Position numbers and translations under genes: made by a program. DNA of 64,000 bases from Clostridia bacterium (GTDB lineage: Bacteria; Bacillota; Clostridia; Oscillospirales; CAG-272), in assembly GCA_017502975.1 (NCBI GenBank), contig JAFVTV010000037.1:1-64000 (forward strand), given 5' to 3'. Numbering within the stretch: position 1 is the stretch's first letter; each line of letters starts with the position of its first letter. Positions 62,701 through 64,000 of this stretch are shown one piece after another. The notes beneath the pieces are model-generated. The model searched no databases and had not been told where the DNA came from. It saw only the letters and a program-made list of their open reading frames with translations.

Positions 62701-64000
62701 TAAAGTAAATACTGCCGTCCGGTTGACGTATAATACTGTTTTGTGCAGGAATATCTGCATAATATGTTGCAACACCTGCCTTTTCGCCCCAAGTCTTGAG
62801 CTTGGCGTGCGTAAAGCCACCGGCTGCCGCAACGTAATCGGCAGGCGCAATAAGCGTACCAAAGGTATAGCTCTTCTGTGCCAAAGCAGTCACAACAGTG
62901 CTCGGAACAGTAGAGAAAAACAAAAGTCCCGGCTTATCATCCACAAGAGCAACGGAGGCACCCTCAAGCATAATGGGAGAATAGGTCGTATCGCCTTCTT
63001 GATAGAATTTGCAGCAATAATAATTAGCGCCGTTATATTTAACAATTACGGTGTTGTTTGCAAATGGGATGTCCTCACCTGACGCACTGTTTTCATTATT
63101 GATATCCACCATATAATTCTTGGCATAACGGGAAAGCAGCGCCGCATTGCCAAGCACCACCTTCGATTTGCTGGCTGAAGCATCAATAAGCGGCGAAGTG
63201 GTGGCGCGTTGGTCAATAAGGAAACCGCCCGAAAGCTTGATATCCACGTCAGTCAGATAATACATCTTTGCGGGATCGGCATAGCTTGCCTGCTCGTTCA
63301 CCTCAAAGGTTACGCCAACACGCGTGCGCAGGATCACGCCGCCCCTATAACCGCTCATAAGCTCCTCAAGTATATAAGTACCGCCGGTGATCTCAAAGCT
63401 ATCCCCTGCCTGCTTACTGAGCGCGATATCAAACATAACTCTACCCTTGGTTGTAAAGGTGCCGCCGCTAAAGGTAAATTTGCCTGCCGTGGCATAGACC
63501 AAAGGGGTGGGGGCGCCCACAACAGTCCCCTTAAACGTACCGCCCGAAACGATTACCGCACCGCTTGGAGAAGCTTCTCTGGTTTTATAATAATAGATCA
63601 GCGCGCAGTTGCCCGCTTCACTTGCGGTAGAGGTAAAGGTGCCACCGGAAATATTCAGTTGATTGCAGCGATCGATACGAACGCCTGTGGTTAAATTATT
63701 AAAGGTACCACCGGTGATCGTGACAACAGAATTTGTGCTGCTTGAATCTAAAAAGAGCACCGCACACTCGTAGGGTGCATCATTGTCGCGGGTAAAAGTA
63801 CCACCGTTTATGGTAATTTTACCGCCGTTACTGTTTGAGCACAAAAGGTGCGCTTTTTGATCCATAGCAGACACTAAGGTCGTATTTTGATAAAAAGCTC
63901 CTCCGTCGATCGTAAGATCGCATAGATTTGCGGCACGATTTGAACCATAAAAGGTGCCGCTTTTAATGGTGAGCTTGCCCTTCTCAAGCAAGAAAGCACA
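59753..64000 (-). CDS. Secreted beta-helix/MBL protein (paralogue E), 5' end outside window
   Basis: At least 1415 residues; the frame runs open to the window edge, so the signal peptide is not seen. The visible N-terminal 200 residues are a beta-helix with GGTF turns (INGGTFTRDN, ISGGTFTSTA, FSGGTFTTKG). Then FGTLIAPADYVAAAGGFTHAKL, two GH20b-like modules (SVLVGSKGSTVKKALAE; AIHIGLTSLARELLLAG), linker domain (LVNRNANNGNGIMLHIMYNAY), and MBL motifs HTHGDH, VHTGQKFYIGNLEFEV, SLGDIYA and NGHHGTGGEGE. It ends with a PEQPEPEQPE repeat and IDVFGDEILLPEIK. It is closest to paralogue D and lies in tandem with it. Confidence 0.75.
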   Translation of the reverse strand, partial: CAFLLEKGKLTIKSGTFYGSNRAANLCDLTIDGGAFYQNTTLVSAMDQKAHLLCSNSNGGKITINGGTFTRDNDAPYECAVLFLDSSSTNSVVTITGGTFNNLTTGVRIDRCNQLNISGGTFTSTASEAGNCALIYYYKTREASPSGAVIVSGGTFKGTVVGAPTPLVYATAGKFTFSGGTFTTKGRVMFDIALSKQAGDSFEITGGTYILEELMSGYRGGVILRTRVGVTFEVNEQASYADPAKMYYLTDVDIKLSGGFLIDQRATTSPLIDASASKSKVVLGNAALLSRYAKNYMVDINNENSASGEDIPFANNTVIVKYNGANYYCCKFYQEGDTTYSPIMLEGASVALVDDKPGLLFFSTVPSTVVTALAQKSYTFGTLIAPADYVAAAGGFTHAKLKTWGEKAGVATYYADIPAQNSIIRQPDGSIYFNGGLIYLNSCERSYAAVSYVCVDGTYYYSSYTVTENARTMAQISKDAYRDFSLIQTEDYLYASTYISGAYSEYSVAEQELLRQYSSYTHTLTTAQGVKPAAAVSFDGTAGANLQNKATALAQTLASYGYGSSGTSVLVGSKGSTVKKALAEVEGFGYYIGVMDNKIVIAGSNDALIMQALDAFEAICKAANGAAFDLTEIIVSNVQMTTLNVETPFVYSHTRYAGAYNLLPQYITSTAKHDDAFSSIKFASSGKHLYNLEANEWTLVDAPLFLAMEISKTLTGSEYNGVYVPDSFAISDSAIHIGLTSLARELLLAGGKDVGYYGYFVKDGNVVITSYDDATLRLAKKVFLDDLADYALDVNGDGTADVYAIPSDYEFEKGYNNGFTGAFDSVSGATGTGNVADEVKQLITNYPRPDDLALSGAVNVSNGEIELYYLDATLDDYTRYFSKLKQSGYTVYMAEREVEGSYFVTLVNRNANNGNGIMLHIMYNAYKHASTQVFGDDSTTMLSDMFTPTLRVISSKITDSVSYVNHILPQKFLTKQSYTKVTDSKLTVVERPYDGKGCYIYTLEDGSFVIIDGASNKNVSEFYNVLKVLYKGIYGSNPTSSKPIRIAAWYLTHTHGDHSGLLNGFSSYLSSSSYPVVLDAIISNFPSNDEIYNAPSVNNTIRNWIGTSSWYKGTSNGTSDPVPFYNVHTGQKFYIGNLEFEVMFTPEDMHPWSTAAFNNACTVIRLTTHAHNVQVGGTVSANAVASSKVSLMSLGDIYARSARMMRAAYGSYLESDIMTNGHHGTGGEGELYQLINPQIILWQNKASGVKSKTSSSATDRNTSENLEMIKNTRWRYIISGYRLSSGTYNPTITFGANGVAGLGKATTDEEVRKQAQAFVEGLQNINSSSTISYGTGYYVSYDFFTNKSATAYSGEGYLLWRGNYFSDTTLPEQPEPEQPEPEQPEQPEQPELPVIDGLDYTIDVFGDEILLPEIK

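Noticed and set aside
48276-64000. Possible diversity-generating retroelement, suggested by repeated C-terminal ends
   Set aside because: No reverse transcriptase and no adenine-specific differences between copies; the copies differ at all bases.
1-64000. CRISPR array, prophage or complete insertion sequence
   Set aside because: No regularly spaced repeats, phage structural gene cluster, integrase or transposase gene was found in the window.

Overview
The window looks like a contig from an uncultured, spore-forming Bacillota (class Clostridia, probably a gut or rumen lineage). Evidence for this: strong AGGAGG-type ribosome binding sites; many TTGACA-17-TATAAT promoters; a SpoVAF homologue; a MecA adaptor; a dcw cluster carrying a SpoVD/PBP2x-like penicillin-binding protein with two PASTA repeats; and a type II pantothenate kinase. 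GC content is moderate. Most genes lie on the minus strand.

Layout. 1-457: an end of the contig where the 5' third of a 16S rRNA gene (minus strand) is fused to unrelated protein-coding DNA, most likely an assembly chimera. 458-1300: rRNA leader with tandem promoters, then a tRNA(CAT) with its own promoter and terminator, followed by copies of its 3' end. 1301-8270: housekeeping genes (cupin, lipoprotein, topB, rqcH, HAD phosphatase, pantothenate kinase). 8290-12930: two paralogous lipoproteins with a ComEC-like metallo-beta-lactamase (MBL) domain, divergent from alaS (13211-15856). 15928-27947: ftsZ and a dcw operon (mraZ-rsmH-ftsL-like-pbp-murE-murF-mraY-ftsW-murG) without murD, murC, ftsQ or ftsA. 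28254-38637: a radical SAM gene, then a hexuronide locus: GH2 glycosidase and GPH-type symporter on one strand; an AraC regulator, uxuA, an SDR fructuronate reductase, eda and kdgK on the other. Together they would take up a beta-glucuronide or related glycoside, release the uronic acid and carry it through mannonate and KDG to pyruvate and glyceraldehyde-3-phosphate. A foldback MITE-like element lies between eda and kdgK. 38753-48035: SGNH esterases, a frameshifted aminotransferase, a nuclease-helicase fusion, mecA, a family-4 uracil-DNA glycosylase and an AEC transporter. 48177-64000: three giant secreted beta-helix/MBL proteins interrupted by spoVAF and a small membrane protein.

The most distinctive content is the family of five secreted or lipid-anchored proteins with the same unusual core: two copies of a GH20b-like alpha/beta module, a conserved linker domain, and a C-terminal ComEC-like MBL domain with an intact HxHxDH motif. 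The three giant members add signal peptides, beta-helix repeats of varying length and a shared C-terminal tail containing FGDEILLPEI. A diverged copy of that tail lies in frame beyond the stop codon of one of them. I know of no described function for this architecture. I infer an extracellular hydrolase or phosphodiesterase family that binds a carbohydrate or cell-envelope polymer.
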